Position numbers and translations under genes: made by a program
Origin: Holophagae bacterium
GTDB taxonomy: Bacteria; Acidobacteriota; Holophagae; Acanthopleuribacterales; Acanthopleuribacteraceae
Length of the DNA stretch: 64,000 nucleotides
NCBI GenBank assembly: GCA_030429565.1
Contig: JAUIFE010000034.1
Location: forward strand, 1-64,000
Direction of reading: 5' to 3'
The notes under the pieces: generated by a model
What the model was told of the DNA's origin: nothing
The model's database searches: none
Seen by the model: only the letters and a program-made list of their open reading frames with translations
Shown here: in pieces, positions 63,601 through 64,000 of the stretch
Layout: the number at the start of each line of letters is the position of its first letter
Numbering within the stretch: position 1 is the stretch's first letter

Positions 63601-64000
63601 ACGGCTTGGAGGTCGGCCAAGTTCTGGTGAAATCGTCGCATCAAAAAATTATTGGCTACGCCTCGGGTTACCTGACCCAAAACAACAGCCCGTTAACGGT
63701 TGACATCACCATCGCCAACCCGAGCAGCGCGTTAAGCGGCACGATCAGCGTGCTCGAAAACGGCGAGGCGCGACCGTTGGAAGGCGCGATTGTAGCCTTC
63801 ATCCTGCAAAACGGTTTAACCGGCAGCATTCGCATTGGCAGCAAATCCTATCCCTATACAGTGATCACCACCACCGACGCCGACGGCGGCTACAGCTTGC
63901 CCGAGAACCCGGTTGGTAACGGTTTCTGGTGGGTTTACGCGCCGCAATACGGTTACTTTGAGCGGTTAATTGCGGTCATCGAAGGCGAAGACCAAGTCAT
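60615..64000 (+). CDS. Large secreted protein with carboxypeptidase-regulatory-like domains (3' end beyond window)
   Basis: From the ATG at 60615 (AGGGA upstream) the frame stays open to the end of the window, at least 1128 codons. A short hydrophobic start (MSLLWFMLFCLQSNG) is probably a signal peptide. The long middle is beta-strand rich, with an acidic turn EDGILGTGDDRDF (about residue 300) that resembles calcium-binding repeats, and NIVNRGEVPLEGFSV-type CARDB-like strands. Near the end of the visible part are carboxypeptidase-regulatory-like Ig-fold units: CSVLGRIVDRNGTDLANAKI, then GSLRGTVRDADGNPVAGATI and GRYRADGLEVGQVLV. No enzyme motif is seen. Probably a cell-surface or secreted adhesin or scaffold; the C-terminus is unknown. 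Confidence 0.8.
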   Translation, partial: MSLLWFMLFCLQSNGEPLTQTTFVQARSGLRLTPEKQAVLLDPNGPPVVFNLSYDGAFQADMTFEAAVIGPGLDTPYPVSVPAAEGRISLTREPFSEEGVYHLINTRLVRAGQVIAFAEPDRAEIQVAENFVLSEVQVTPLSRQDLVDRGYLFSDEDYYTVEFELALMIGSKEENVSVPVAFPKKETESFQPVILEDPFKPYLRMLTFPVSGERQGLPPGALPDPPSAQQYIPGLILIPGNFNYLRSHFDVTALVLNAAPEGFDVRVSQLQARLRLPDPTRYGLPLTLRDEALKDMVFPGEDGILGTGDDRDFILPGEKAEAGYVVIGNIPGMYDVEVEVTGEVQLPQETQPVNTVTRGQIFVRSPEFNVNFEHPDAVAENEVYTLVMNIVNRGEVPLEGFSVTLDPDTLVGCELYNTHPVQQAPDIPVGGTGQIRYDLRAGLSGTVISSYFKIEGAVQGALQLRVGVGEIGQRISPYVVHFPEIFHTEFPLYLTDSLRQFAKTGLDIAQMTESELPQGLVPVTPSAVREFNSLALFTARAGTMGFSDGEQLARLFSLWVRSVNDYAPLDAVRRRQINVGTSNPEPAFARAFAETAGLDDTSLLRLLAQENETLSNLFVLMVDSDEAVDVLLDGRNQTAAGSRTTPFSTRLALSPTRTLFWLQAGETVPRFSVQRRDVGQVNAAITALFPSTDGGRQLARQSAIAFDTQLEISFDLAENTLRLAPRDGLSERISGTLIPPKPFVLKDVRQVDPTVLPGADIFGRDLLFSFSKPLDLNSLDSIEEHILINGKSAVDAKLQPDGLSLIVSARMPLGPYHPITYELREPAAKSGEQLSTLSGTIQGSPWFIGCSVLGRIVDRNGTDLANAKIFHWKPDPNEEYKWRIFETATLDAEGRYQFAFSPFPVFSDTANEKLRTLKIGVLLEDGRYEEREFYPAGAGQQLVADFSFLQQGSLRGTVRDADGNPVAGATIYAVNQSNELSAVLTETDEFGRYRADGLEVGQVLVKSSHQKIIGYASGYLTQNNSPLTVDITIANPSSALSGTISVLENGEARPLEGAIVAFILQNGLTGSIRIGSKSYPYTVITTTDADGGYSLPENPVGNGFWWVYAPQYGYFERLIAVIEGEDQV

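Overview
The window looks like a chromosomal segment of a moderately GC-rich (high-50s %), Gram-negative-type bacterium with a large secretome. The mix of membrane-anchored winged-helix/WD40-like regulators, PD40 and six-bladed propeller proteins, an ABC permease fused to an M1 aminopeptidase, and an HlyD/TolC export operon suggests Acidobacteriota (possibly a marine Acanthopleuribacter-like lineage). That placement rests on gene content only and is tentative.

Layout. 1-1.6 kb: the 5' end of an IS3-type transposase gene abuts a 10-repeat, type I-E-like CRISPR array. No cas genes are visible, and an orphan degenerate repeat lies about 0.8 kb past the array. 1.9-15.9 kb: a CBS-domain protein, two paralogous exported PD40 proteins, two CadC/ToxR-like winged-helix plus propeller regulators, a six-bladed propeller lipoprotein, a small Cys-rich secreted peptide, an NHL/SMP-30-like propeller and a GcvA-type LysR regulator. 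16-21.4 kb: an Old Yellow Enzyme gene with a translationally coupled 22-codon leader ORF, a two-gene operon of a phosphoribosyltransferase-like protein and a nitrilase-superfamily hydrolase, and another propeller protein. 22.9-27.4 kb: an overlapping ABC exporter/HlyD/TolC operon. 28.9-33.4 kb: an ABC ATPase with an ABC-permease/M1-peptidase fusion, followed by an AraC regulator. 35-38.6 kb: a large secreted multidomain GH99/71-like glycosidase with discoidin and B-lectin domains. 39.6-45.7 kb: a methyltransferase-like protein and three paralogous membrane-anchored proteins of unknown function interrupted by a second pRiA4b-ORF3 gene. 46.7-55.3 kb: two tandem 1322-residue propeller paralogues whose units repeat at exactly 4,556 bp. 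56-59.6 kb: a YegD-type Hsp70 homologue and a Septu-like ATPase + HNH nuclease pair. 60.6 kb to the end: the start of a very large secreted protein with carboxypeptidase-regulatory-like domains.

The most informative discovery is that the HNH nuclease gene is split by a 162-bp element with 17-bp terminal inverted repeats. Removing the element plus one 5-bp target duplication restores one continuous reading frame that starts on the stop codon of the ATPase gene. Two other copies of the same MITE-like family (160 bp each) sit at 38.8 and 46.4 kb, and a diverged one at 34.4 kb. The ATPase itself has its conserved N-terminus upstream of any standard start codon. Together with the transposon end in the CRISPR leader, this suggests that both anti-phage systems in the window are decaying.

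The non-coding space holds several dispersed families: a ~190-bp multi-hairpin module (six copies, with compensatory stem changes) flanked by expanding short tandem arrays; a 157-bp element (three copies); a pair of long perfect hairpins whose A/T tracts have the wrong polarity for terminators; and a short repeat near the twin propeller genes.
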